From NCBI GenBank assembly GCA_037974335.1, contig CM075760.1, positions 58,619,812-58,683,811 on the forward strand: 64,000 nucleotides of DNA. Reading direction: 5' to 3'. Positions within the stretch are counted from its first letter, which is position 1. The number at the start of each line of letters is the position of its first letter. The notes beneath the pieces were generated by a model. That model was not told the origin of the DNA. It worked only from the letters and a program-made list of their open reading frames with translations, and ran no database searches. The position numbers were made by a program, and so were the translations under genes. This DNA is from Prionace glauca. Its lineage: Eukaryota; Chordata; Chondrichthyes; Carcharhiniformes; Carcharhinidae. Below, in pieces: positions 35,459 through 46,199 of this stretch.

Positions 35459-35785
35459 ATAAATTATGCTTCATTATTGTAACATGATAGAATTATTACA
35501 AAACAGACTGATGGTCCCTTTATTTTATGGAAGTGTAATTTCATCATTTTTACATTTGTCTGCTCGTCACGGGCGTGGTAAGAAAAGCACCATATTTATA
35601 ATTAGTTTTAAAAAAACATAAAAAACGACAAATTGAAATATCAGTATGAGAAATAATGGAGACATTGCAATGAATCGATTCAGTCAAATAAATATCTCGT
35701 TACATATAACTTGGCAATTTCAATATTAAACCATTGTAAATCTCCGAGTCCATTCTGTTGGGGGTGTGGAGGGTGGGACGTGGAT

Positions 35786-35861
35786 CCAGGCGCCGCTTCC
35801 AGCAGGGAATCAACAGGCGGCGCCTGGAAAGCCGCCCCCTTCTGCCGGGTATTTAAATACC
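35786..35861 (+). promoter_or_regulatory. Putative VH promoter: GC hairpin plus palindromic TATA-like element
   Basis: CCAGGCGCCGC (35,786-35,796) and its exact reverse complement (35,817-35,827) form an 11-bp inverted repeat. It is followed by the palindrome GGTATTTAAATACC (35,848-35,861), which sits about 90 bp before the VH start codon, a suitable place for a TATA box. No canonical Ig octamer (ATGCAAAT) was seen nearby. The promoter role is inferred from position. Confidence 0.5.
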
Positions 35862-35948
35862 GCTCAATGGGACCGGAATCCAACAGTCCAGGAGCTGGTT
35901 TGTTCACTGAGTTCCTGACACAACCATTTCCCTCAAATCACCAGAAAG

Positions 35949-36409
35949 ATGAGGTCGGCGATTTCACTCAGTTTGTTGCTGACTTTCTTATCTGGTGAGT
36001 AGTATTTTATTGTCCAAATCTCTCACTGTCACTGTCTCCCTGTTTGTCTATCGCTAAAATGTTTCATGGGGTTAATCCTCGGGGTTTTTGATATATTTTT
36101 ACAGGTGTCCAGTCGGAGATTGTGTTGATTCAGCCAAAGGCAGAGAGCGGGCGTCCCGGAGGCTCCCTGAAACTGACCTGTAAAACCAGCGGCTTTAGCC
36201 TTGGCAGCTTTTGGATGTACTGGATTCGGCAAGTTCCCGGGCAGGGTCTAGAGTGGCTGGTTAACTATCTAAGTTCATCCAGCAACCACTACGCCCCAGC
36301 AATTAAGAATCGATTTACTGCGTCCAGAGACACTTCAAACAACATCTTCTCTTTGGAGATGACCAGGCTGAAGACCGAAGACACGGCCATCTATTACTGT
36401 GCAAGAGAC
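35949..36409 (+). CDS. Ig heavy-chain V segment (leader + VH), germline, intact
   Basis: The leader exon (35,949-35,994) encodes [15 protein letters not shown] and stops in phase 1 at GTGAGT. The intron ends TATATTTTTACAG. The VH exon (36,105-36,409) opens [11 protein letters not shown]; the mature chain probably begins at EIVLIQ. It has the first Cys in [10 protein letters not shown] and a short CDR1 (GSFWMY). [13 protein letters not shown] forms FR2, [11 protein letters not shown] lies in FR3, and [10 protein letters not shown] ends the exon. These are VH hallmarks, quite unlike the WYRQ-type V segments at the left of the window. It is unrearranged: its 23-RSS is still present and D and J lie separately downstream. 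Confidence 0.95.
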
Positions 36410-36448
36410 CACAGCGACAGGTACCAAGGCTGCACCCGAACAAGAACA
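36410..36448 (+). promoter_or_regulatory. 23-bp-spacer RSS of VH
   Basis: Heptamer CACAGCG (36,410-36,416), a 23-nt spacer (36,417-36,439) and nonamer ACAAGAACA (36,440-36,448). Both elements deviate slightly from consensus, but CAC and the A-rich core are kept. Confidence 0.9.
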
Positions 36449-36787
36449 GCCCGAGAGGGAATTCAGCAACTTCCATCATAACCTGAAGGTAAATACCTGT
36501 TTTAAATGTAATATTAACGACAGTGTTCAGAACCAAACCATAATCGTTTTTTTTAAGTAACCAACAAAGCATTTAACAGTACAATTTAACAAACTTACCG
36601 ATATTAATGGGGTGAGCTTTTCACTGACTTTCTATTTGTTGTAGTTTCGGCAAGTGCAGCACTGGATATATTACTCGTTTTAACATTTCTGATAGATTTT
36701 GTTTTATAAATAGTTGCCTACGTTTTAAATTAGAACAGAAGTAATTTGAAGTGAATATTGAGAGGCAGGACTGAACAGAGTGAGTAC

Positions 36788-36870
36788 AGTTTTTGTGCGG
36801 GCGTGTGTCACTGTGATACTACAGTGGAGGATCACAATGCTTAACAAAGCGACATCCTCATACAAAAACC
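36788..36870 (+). other. Ig heavy-chain D1 segment with 12-RSS (5') and 22-RSS (3')
   Basis: The 5' side has nonamer AGTTTTTGT (36,788-36,796), a 12-nt spacer and a perfect heptamer CACTGTG (36,809-36,815). The 17-nt D core is ATACTACAGTGGAGGAT (36,816-36,832). The 3' side has heptamer CACAATG (36,833-36,839), a 22-nt spacer and a perfect nonamer ACAAAAACC (36,862-36,870). The 12-side can pair with the VH 23-RSS and the long side with the D2 12-RSS. Confidence 0.92.
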
Positions 36871-37177
36871 TCAGAGAAAGACTTTGCATAAATTTGTCAT
36901 CAGTGGCACTGCCGAATGCCAGACTAAATGAGGGTTCAACAAAATAATAGGTAGAAGCAGCATTTTTTTTAAAGATATAAAATACTTCAACTTTATTGTT
37001 ATTGATTTACATGCTGAATGTGCACAGTGAGTGTAAAAGATTCTAACCCCCTTTATCAATACAATGACAAGTAAAACAATGAAATATCTCACTGACCTAC
37101 TCTTAACGAGATGGACACAGGCTTTTGAAATTGCAGTGAAATTAATTGTCTGTATTTTACAGTTAACTGCCTGCCTC

Positions 37178-37245
37178 AGTATTTGACATGCTGTGTCTCA
37201 CTGTGATCACTGGCTGGCACAGCAGTTACTGTCAAGACAAAAACC
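37178..37245 (+). other. Ig heavy-chain D2 segment flanked by 12-RSSs
   Basis: The 5' side has a weak nonamer AGTATTTGA (37,178-37,186), a 12-nt spacer and a perfect heptamer CACTGTG (37,199-37,205). The 12-nt core is ATCACTGGCTGG (37,206-37,217). The 3' side has heptamer CACAGCA (37,218-37,224), a 12-nt spacer and nonamer ACAAAAACC (37,237-37,245). The core can read through as ITG, SLA or HW in different frames. The symmetrical 12/12 arrangement suits joining to the 23-RSSs of J and of D1 or V. Confidence 0.9.
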
Positions 37246-37570
37246 CCTCAGCACCAATTGATTGAGGCTGGAACAATACAACTTTTAAATTCCACCTTTA
37301 ATCAGAGTACAATATTGTTTACGTCCAGCACTGACCACAGGACAAGAATGAACATGGAAAATCTTGATAATTACTCATTTGTCAGTTGGTGTTTTCAATA
37401 ACATATTCATGCGTAACTGTGTGAAATATAAAACTTTAGGGTGATTTATGAATGGCGAATGGTGTCCAGAAATACAATTATAATTTAATGAACATTAATT
37501 GACATTGATTTTCCTCTGGTTTGTGGATATTTAAAATAATGGTGGTTTTGTGCATATTTTGTGCAGGGAC

Positions 37571-37609
37571 GGTTATTGTATGACTCAGCCTACGGAATGT
37601 GACACTGTG
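37571..37609 (+). promoter_or_regulatory. 23-bp-spacer RSS of JH
   Basis: Nonamer GGTTATTGT (37,571-37,579; one base off consensus), a 23-nt spacer (37,580-37,602) and a perfect heptamer CACTGTG (37,603-37,609) directly before JH. Confidence 0.93.
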
Positions 37610-37657
37610 ATTATTTTGGTTACTGGGGTCAAGGGACCATGGTGGCGGTGGCTGCAG
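37610..37657 (+). CDS. Ig heavy-chain J segment
   Basis: It encodes YFGYWGQGTMVAVAA, with the diagnostic WGQGT motif, and ends in phase 1 at donor GTAAGA. Both the 23-RSS and the donor match what is needed to join D2 and to splice to Cmu1. The C-terminal MVAVAA resembles the MVTVTS-type ends of shark JH. The segment is too short to stand out as an open frame and was found from its RSS and motif. Confidence 0.95.
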
Positions 37658-40600
37658 GTAAGAACCATGCACTTATTGAGTAACTGGTTTACATGTTCTT
37701 TTGTTTTATATTTTTATCTATACTAATAATTTATCTGTTTACTTAAATATGGGTTTGGTGGATTCTCTATTGAGAATTTTAACAACGTTTCTTGTGATTC
37801 TGTTGCAAAGGGGTTTTAGAATTCCGCTGTTTCTTGACAATAGGGGCTGCTGAGGGATTCAATCCCAAGTTGTTGTGATTTTGTGTTTGTCTGTTGAGGT
37901 TACTATGTGGCTTACTTTAAAAACTGAACGTTGGTTCAACAATTCAGCGTTTCTGCAATGTTTAATCTCGGCGACATCTAGTGGCTGCGGTTTGTACTAT
38001 CTACTGCAAAAGTGTTTGAAATCCAACGCAATATTTTTTAATAAAGTTCTAAAATTTCTAAATTTATCCAATGAAAACATTCCACTCACTCACAATGCTG
38101 ATGCTGCTATGCAATATTTTCGGGTTATTGTAAACATTAATTACTTTGGTGAATTGCGAATTGGCTTGAATTTATTTTCAACATTTCTGTAAATGTTACA
38201 TTTGCAGAACTGTGCTGCTTCTGTATGAAGAGGGGTTCAGTCTCTCAATGATGCGTTCTTTCTTCTGGTGAGAACATTATGAATCTGGATGACTTTAAAT
38301 ACGTAAACTTTGTCAATTAATTTCGCGTTTTTGCATTTTTGAACTCAGTGACACTGAGCTGTTATTTGTTATTGACACGCTTTGTTATTGAATAACAACA
38401 TTCTGTGGGTTTGCAACTTCTTGACGCATGACTGCAGGCAGGAAACAGACAGGTTTTATTGTCTTTGTATTTTAAAAAAAAACTTAAGTGATAACGCTTT
38501 ACGCCACTCGTTCAGAACATATTTTGCCTCTGCATTCAGAATTTGGGGTACCTGCAATGTTTAATCTCGGTGGCATTTGATGGCTGGAACTTTTACCATC
38601 CACATGTTTAAATATGTTTGAAATATGATCCAATATAAATAAAATGTGATAAAGTTGTTATGCTAATTCGTTGGGCGTATTCCACCTCCTCGCAAAGTCA
38701 TTGCTATTATTCCAGATTTCTGTTTACTTTAGTAATTGGTTAAGAGCTGGTTTGCTCGATTCGATATTGAAATTTTTTTGCAATGTTACATTTGATTCTG
38801 TTAAATGGATAATTGAGCGGCTTTTCCATGAAACAGATTCTTTCCCTCATTGATGTGTTTTGTTGTGTTTCTGCTGAGCAGTTTCTGTGGTGCAGTCACA
38901 ATGAATGTTTAAAATTTGTGAAATGGTTTGGCTTTAGGGCATTATTTCTGCATTCTTTAAATTCGGTGTCATTGAGAGCTTAGATGTTTTCTGGTTGAAT
39001 GCAAACAATCTTGGAATTCGAAAATCCTTGTAGGGAGAAAACAAGCATGTTTGGAAAAAAAACTAAAAGATATCGTTTTTATATATAAATTTTAGCTAAC
39101 GCTTACAAGATTCAAGTAAATCATTACTTACAACGCTCATTCGGACACCCAGTCTATGCTGCAATCACAAACTTCTCATTAACAAGTTTAGTAGTAAAAT
39201 TAATATAAAACAAACAATTATTAATCGGTAATATAACTCCATATTCACCTAAGATTATTTGATGTTAATAATTTAGCAGTTATCCCGTTTAAAAGTTCTG
39301 CTGTGCTTTTCACACAACTAAAATGACCAGCAAATTTTCCAGACTGGACGTATTTTGTCACAATTCCAGAAGACGCTGCTTTTTGGCAATTTTCGTATCC
39401 GATTATTACATTTTGTTTTTTCTATGCAGTTGCAACCAGATTACTCCGTCAAAGTTTTTTTAAAATTATATACCGAGATAATTAATTACTAATCTCATCT
39501 CAAAATTTGTGAAATGATTTGATGTTCCTCAATTGCTTTTTGCATTGTTTCAACTCAGTGACACTGAGCGGTCCTGACTAAATGAAAATAAAACTGCGTT
39601 TGAATATTGTAGGGATAAAGCAAAAAAGTTTCGGGAAAGTAAAATAAATATGTTAGGACATTTTATTCATCTTAACTGATGCTTACATATTAAAATAAAA
39701 CATGAATTACAATTCACTGTATCTCTGATAGGAACATTACACTACCCTGAATCCGTTATATTTGATGTGCTCATTTTCAGAAAAAAAATACATTTTTGCC
39801 CAGTTTTTTTTGAGGATTTGAGACCGACGGTGAGAGATAGTTAAAAGGCAAAGGGAGTTTTAAAATGAACATCAGGTTAATTAATTTTTTTATTGATTAC
39901 TTTGTTGTTGTAATTTGGCCTTGATCAATTAGAATCAAACAGCTTAAATACATTTGACAGAGCGAAGGTTTTCTGACAGATGGAATTCGCTGACACTCAA
40001 GTAATTGTTTATATGATTGCGTTTGAATACTGGTAAAGTGTCAACAGAAACTGGCGAGAAATTGACAAGTTAATGCTTGAAATTCAAAAAGATTAATTTA
40101 TATAAAACATTATAAGATAAATACTATAAAAATTGTATAATATTATGTCTCCCATTACTGCTAAACACAGTGTAGAATTATGGGAAGAATAAATGACAAA
40201 ATAGAATAATTGATTCTATCAGAAACTTATGTTAAAATCTTATTAAATATTATAATGAAGAAAAAGTCTGCACTTATATTCTGCATCATGTTTCAATGTT
40301 GCAGAGGATTTGAATCAGTTGTCCTCTCTGTGTTTGCACTGTTTAATTCAGATCCTCTTAAATTAAACAATGTGTTCAGTAATTAAATTATATGGAAGGT
40401 CTAAATTACTAAATCTAGGAACCAGTATTATTGATTTCAATAATACTGGCCAGGCCATTGCAGTCTATACAAAGTGTGAAGTCTGCATTTTTAACGTTAT
40501 AATAAATTATCTGTGGTAAAAGTAAAACATTACAATGTGATTAGATTTAAGTAAATGAATGGCAGATGTTTGAATGTTTCCATTCAGTAATTTGTAATTA

Positions 40601-40997
40601 TTGTTTAACATTGAGATTTAATTGTAACCTAATTATTTAACAATGTTGGGGACAGAAGCACGTTTTGAATGATTGAAAGCTCATTTTATTAGAGTACAAA
40701 TCAGCTGGCAGAAGAACTAACTGACAATTAACAATAATTTAAAATATAATATTGATGCTAATTAATTTAAATCAAAATACCTTGAATATTGCACTGGCGT
40801 GCAAAGTATCATCCATTTTACAGAATATTTAGTTGTATTGAAAATGAATTCAGAAACAAAACATTCCTTTACTCAGCTGTGCTCAGCTCGATAAAGTGTT
40901 TTGCCTTGATTATTTTGTTGATTATATTTAAGAAATTAAATAGAATCAGGCAATGATTTATTCATTTATCAATGTAAATGTTTCTTGGTTTGTTTAC
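37658..40997 (+). other. 5' part of the J-Cmu1 intron, AT-rich
   Basis: Strongly AT-rich single-copy-looking sequence. A perfect 12-bp hairpin (CCAGTATTATTG, loop ATTT) lies at 40,422-40,449. No exon was recognised. An intronic enhancer would be expected in this intron in jawed vertebrates, but I cannot place one by eye. Confidence 0.6.
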
Positions 40998-41000
40998 TAC

Positions 41001-41156
41001 TTATTGTGTCACCGCATATCTGTTACGGACATTGAACTGTTACAGTGTCACTGCATCTCTGTTAGGGACCTTGAACTGTTACTGTGTCACTGTATCTCTG
41101 TTAGGGACATTGAACTGTTATTGTGTCACTGCATCTCTGTTATGGACATTGAACTG
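41001..41156 (+). repeat. 39-bp minisatellite, four copies
   Basis: Units start at 41,001, 41,040, 41,079 and 41,118, each close to 'ttactgtgtcactgcatctc' plus 'tgttagggacattgaactg'. Because 39 is a multiple of three, the array stays open in one frame and produces a spurious repeat protein. Confidence 0.93.
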
Positions 41157-42364
41157 ACGTTAGTCTGTTATTTGAGATTGCTCATTTTCAGCGAAGTTAT
41201 ATTTTTACATAGTTTTCGAGAAGTGACACAGCGAAATAATTAAAAGTCGAATGGAGTCTTGAAATGAATATCAGTTTAATTTAAAATAGGTTATTGATGT
41301 TTCTGTTGTAAGTTGACCATTGATCAATGAAAATCCAACAATTAAATTTACAGATTGAACAGATTGAAATTGACAGATTGAACAGATCTTTCTGCTGGGA
41401 ACTCGGCTGTTGCACTGTTTGTGTCTGTTCAGTTTCTGTGCGCGTGGTCATTGTGTTGGGACCAGGAGTCTGCCTGGCTGGTGCGAAACCTTCTGGTCCC
41501 TTCTGCTGAATTACAGGGAGCGAAATTTGATTTATTTCTTTAATACACTTGTATCCGTGAAAAATGGGAGTTTGACTTGATGTTTGACTTGGCGTCTCAG
41601 GAATGAGATCCCTAAAGCATATTGCGACCATCAGAGAGAGCAGAAACTTCAAACTGTAGAGGGAGAATTGGATGATTTTTAAGCAGTGATGCATTGGCCT
41701 TGGGAATGTTCGATGAACAAATGCAAAGTGAGATTTACTATATTGTGCTGCCTACTACAGCAGTCCGTGAACTGTTCAGTATGACAGATGAAGGGTCAAA
41801 TTCATTATTATTAGTTTTCTAAAGGCATTTTCGAATCATTTGCTCGGCCAGAATTTGTAATCTTCCCTAATCGTTCCTTCAGAAAGTGTTGATGTGAAGC
41901 ATCCTTAAATGACTGCAATCCATATGCTGCAGGCACTCGCCGTGCTGTTAGACAGGAAGCTCCAGTAACTATGAATGAACTGAAATATTGTTTCACGTCG
42001 GGATGGTGTATGTTTTGGCGGGGAGCTTGTAGGTGATAGCGTTCATAAGTGGCTACTGCCTTTGTCCTGTTAGGATGTAAAGACAGCGGGTTTGGACGGT
42101 GAGCCTTGGTGAGTTGCTGCAGTGAATGTTGTATATAATACAAACTGCTGACACTGCTTTCTTAGTGATGGGAGAGAGTGAATATAGTGAATGAGGGGGC
42201 GGATAATCTTGTGGATGGCTTTGTCTTGGGTTGTGCCAAATTTCTACAAATTTCGGCCATTGAGGAAAGAGGAAATTATTTAATTGTGACTGACTTGTGA
42301 ACGATTTAAATGTTTTTCCAGCCCTTGCCCCGCAGTCCGTGTTGTGTTCACTTGTCACTCCCAC

Positions 42365-42925
42365 TGACTGTGTGAGTGGGTGAGTATGTGTGGAGTGAGT
42401 GTGTTTTTCCAGACTGAATCAGCCAGATAGAGACTTACACACATCACACACTGCCACACACATAAATACACGCATACACACTCGCATATTCTCTCACACA
42501 TGCGCACATACATGTGCACACTTACTTTTTCTTTGATATGATCTCTCTCACACACCCATACACATTCTCTTTCTCTCACGGTCTACATCCACTACAAATA
42601 CAAATACAAACTTTCGCTCTCTCAATCAGTCTCTCATACCCTCATACACAAAAGCATTCACACGCACACTCCCCACACACATTCTTTCTTCCACGCAGAC
42701 ACACACACTCACATCAGCACAGCCTCACGCTCTCGTAAACACACTCTCTCTCCCACACTCTGTCACAAACGCTGTTGTCTCACATTTATTCACATACACT
42801 CTCTCAAAGCCTCTTGCACGCGCATCTCTCTCTCTCACACACACACAGACACACACACACATGCGCGCGCACATACACACAAACACCCTCTTACACACTT
42901 TCCATCACACATACGTGGGAGTGAT
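42365..42925 (+). repeat. CA/CTC-rich simple sequence in the J-C intron
   Basis: Interrupted (CA)n and CTCTCA tracts. Confidence 0.85.
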
Positions 42926-42943
42926 TATCCTTGACTTCATAGA

Positions 42944-43262
42944 ATAGAATCATAGCATCCAACAGTGCAGAAGGGGGGCATTCAGCACATCGAGTCTGCA
43001 CCAACAGAATCCCACCAAAGCCTATTCCCAAAACCACATGTATTTACTCTAACTAGTTCCGTGAAACTAATGGGGCAATTTAGCATGGCCAATCCACCGA
43101 ATCCGCACATCTTTGGACTTTGGAAGGAAACAGGAGAACCCGAAGGAAACCCAAGCAGACACGGGGTGAATTTACTAACTCCACAAACGATAACCCATAT
43201 CGGGAATTCAACAGTGACGCAGCAGCGCTAATCACTGTGCCACCGCACCCCCCACCACCACC
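42944..43262 (-). repeat. tRNA-derived SINE in the J-C intron
   Basis: Near full-length antisense copy, from 'gcatccaacagtgcagaagg' to 'cactgtgccaccgcaccccc'. Confidence 0.85.
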
Positions 43263-43479
43263 CCCCCCACCATAAAATTTGAATGAGGGTGGGATCGAGG
43301 AGCCCGAGTAAATCTCAAGTGAATACGTTTCGCGGGAAAGTCTTCTCTGTTTGGAGTCATATTTAGCACAAAGCACGATGGTAATGGTTGTTGGAGGTCA
43401 AACATCTAAGTTGAGAAATCACTGCAGGAGTTCAGCAGGGAACTGTTCTGGGTCCAACAATCTTCTATTGCTTCATCAA

Positions 43480-44075
43480 TGACACATTCCATCCAACATG
43501 AGGTCAGACGTAGGTCAGTCACCGTCATTCAGTCACCGTCATTCAGTCACCCTCATTCAGTCAACCTCATTCATTCATCCCCAAACATTCATCCCCAATC
43601 ATGCATCCCCACTCACTCGTCCCCACTTACCCCATTCACTCACCCTCACTCGATCATCGTCATTCACACTTACTCACTCAGTCACCCTTGCTCACTCTTC
43701 CACCCTCTCGCACTCACCCTCTCGTACTCACCCTCTCTCAGCTATCCACACACAATAAACGTCCCTCACTCAGAACCTCAATCATATTCCCTTCATTCAC
43801 ACATCCCACTAATCACTCATTCTTTCATTCTAGCTCACAGACAATCACTCACTCACCTTCACTCACACATTCAGCCACCATCACTGACCCACCCTCTCTC
43901 ACATACCCTCGTTTACTCACCCTCAATCACTCATCTTCACTCATGGAACTTCACTCACCCACCCTCACTTACCCACCTTCTGTCACTCACACACCATCAC
44001 TCATTCATTCTCACTCATTCAATCACTCATCCTCGAGCACTCACATTCTCTCTCTCACACTCACTGACTCTGTGT
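43480..44075 (+). repeat. CACTCACCCT-type pyrimidine-rich tandem repeat
   Basis: Irregular units of CTCAC, CATTCA and TCACCCTC occupy about 600 bp of the J-C intron. The derived His/Ser/Pro-rich frames are artefacts. Confidence 0.9.
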
Positions 44076-44139
44076 GGGGAGGTCTGCAACGAGAGAGAAG
44101 AAAGATCTCAAGTCGCAGTTTGATATTCAAATGTGGTAT

Positions 44140-44760
44140 TTGTCCTGGGAGTGCAGAGAGCTGGAGGGAATCGCTGGGGGCTCGGGACAAGGGACAACGG
44201 CAAAGAACCAGGGGAGAACATGAGGCATGGGAAAGGGCAGAGAGCCGGAGCGAGGGGGTGGTGGTGGGGGTGTAGAAATCAGGCAGAAAGGGCACACAGC
44301 CGGGGGAACAGTGCAGAGATTCCGAAGAAAGGGCAGAGAGACAGGAGAAAGGCAGAGAGATGGGAGAAAGGCAGAGAGGCGGGAGAAAGGACAGAGAGAC
44401 TGGGGAAAGGGGAGAGAACCAAGGGAAAGGGCAGTGAGCCAAGGGAAAGGGCAGGGAGGCAGGGAGAAGGGTAGAGAGCCAAGGGAAAGGGCCGATAGCC
44501 GAGAGAAAGCACAGAGAGCCCAGGGGAAAGGGCAGAGAGTGAGGGGAAAATGGTAGGGAGTTGATGGAAAGGGTAGTGAGCTGAGAAAAAGAGCAGAGAG
44601 TCAAGGGAGAGGGCTCAGAGCTGGAGGGAATTGTAGAGAGACAGGTGGAAGTGCACAGAGTCAGGTAAAGGGGAAAATGAGCCATCAGGAATGGCAGAGA
44701 ACCCGGGAAAAGTGCAAGAAGCTGGGGAAAATGGGCAGAGAGTGGACGATCGATGGGCTG
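44140..44760 (+). repeat. G-rich purine minisatellite about 1 kb upstream of Cmu1
   Basis: Imperfect units of about 20 bp of the form GGGAAAGGGCAGAGAGCC repeat some 25-30 times. The G-rich strand is the plus (coding) strand of the IgM transcription unit, and AGCT tetramers are interspersed (for example near 44,159, 44,579, 44,619 and 44,729). Position and strand asymmetry resemble a mammalian switch region; function is unproven. Confidence 0.85.
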
Positions 44761-45068
44761 AGTGAGGAGATGCAAAACCGAACTAGCACCACAATGATGA
44801 TCTGTAATCTCCGTGAATGATGGAGGAGACTTCAGGGCCCGAATGGCCAACTCTTACTATTAGTATATGATCCTTCAATTAGTCAATGTTGCATTTATTT
44901 GAATCTGTAATCACATTTAGAGTTTCCTGGCCATTGAGTAAGTATAGATTATGTAGATATTTTTGAAGCAAAGTCACTAATCTTCGTTTTGTGGAGTGAG
45001 AAGCAGTGAGTTGGAGAGAGGAAGGGGCATCAATCAGGTTGAACACAGGCAATTTCCAAAATTAGCGT

Positions 45069-45180
45069 GGAGATGCCGGCGTTAGGTTTGTGTGGGCACA
45101 GTAAGGATTCTCACAACACCAGGTTAAAGTCAATAGGTTTATTTGGAATCGCGAGCTTTTGGAGCTCCCTCATCAGGTGA
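45069..45180 (-). repeat. Penelope/SINE-like tail repeat, antisense
   Basis: Starts 'gtggagatgccggcg' and continues 'cacaacaccaggttaaagtc' to 'gagctccctcatcaggtga'. Read in antisense it carries CTGATGAGGGAGCTCC. Confidence 0.8.
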
Positions 45181-45529
45181 GTGAATGATATGAATGAAGA
45201 GAAAATTTCTTCATCACAGAGCGCTATTATTTGAGAGATAAATACCGGCTCATCACAAAGGGCTGTTTGATAAATAAATAGTGGCATCAATAATGGAGAA
45301 AATCTTTGCTCTTCTCTGTTAATCCAATGAATGATATGTCATTTTGAGGAAACCAGAATTTTTTTTCCTTTTTTCTAATCTGATAGAGGTGGAGACAGGG
45401 ATATGAGTTTCTACAGAGACAGCAATTCCCAACTGATCGAACGAACGGAGTCTCAAAGGTGAATGTAGGTTTTAATCCGGAAATATGAGGATAAGATCGT
45501 AATTCTATTTAATGTTTGAGATAGAAGCA

Positions 45530-45660
45530 TAGAAAACAGAAGCTGCACTAGGCCATTCATCCCTTTGAGACTGCTTCGCTATTCACTTTGATCATGGCTC
45601 ACCAATATCCTGATCATACATACTACCCATATCTCTTGATCCCTTTAACACCAAGAGCTA
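45530..45660 (-). repeat. Interspersed repeat fragment
   Basis: Contains 'ctaggccattcatcccttt' and 'tcatggctcaccaatat', the same family as 1344-1425. Confidence 0.6.
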
Positions 45661-45754
45661 TATCGAACACAGAAACATATTTGTAGCAACATGTTTTATG
45701 ACTTAATAAACACAAATAAGAGTCTGACTTGTTCAATCGCCTATTTTTTCCCAG

Positions 45755-46054
45755 CAACACCATCTTCACCCACTCTCTACGGCCTGGTCTCCTCCTGTCA
45801 GCAACACAACTCCGACGGCTCGGTCACCTACGGATGTTTGGCGATGGATTACGCTTCGGATGTCACCAAACTGATCTGGAAGAGAAATGGGCAGCAGATC
45901 ACCACAGGGTTTAAGACTTACCCGTCAGTGAGAAACACACAGGGAACCTACACCCTGAGCAGCCAGTTAACCATCAGCGACTCAGCGGAAGAATGCCCCA
46001 ATATTGCCTGCGAGGTTCGACACAGTGGCTCAGTCAAGAGCGTTAAAATACCAT
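45755..46054 (+). CDS. IgM constant domain 1 exon (Cmu1)
   Basis: The acceptor is CTATTTTTTCCCAG. Phase-1 entry gives [17 protein letters not shown], the usual elasmobranch Cmu1 opening, where the Cys in SSCQQ is the candidate bond to the light chain. The domain Cys pair is in YGCLAMDY and NIACEVRH, with the core Trp in [17 protein letters not shown] is the strand before the second Cys. The exon ends in phase 1 at GTAAGT after VKIP. Length is 100 codons, normal for a C1-set domain. Confidence 0.96.
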
Positions 46055-46199
46055 GTAAGTGTTGTGAAACCTGGCTAAGAGAGGGACGTTGTGATTGAAC
46101 AGTATAAAGCTTTAGTTATAACTGATTTGTAGCACTCTGAAAAATTTAAATTGTGTAAAATCCAGGTAAATGTCTACTGACTGAAAAGTTGCTCAGAAC

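Noticed and set aside
35680-35998. Open frames around the VH start on both strands
   Set aside because: They overlap the promoter and leader of the VH gene and lack independent support.
43479-44850. Open frames of 214-269 codons on both strands in the J-C intron
   Set aside because: They derive from CACTCACC and GGGAAAGGGCAG tandem repeats. Overlapping frames on both strands are equally open.
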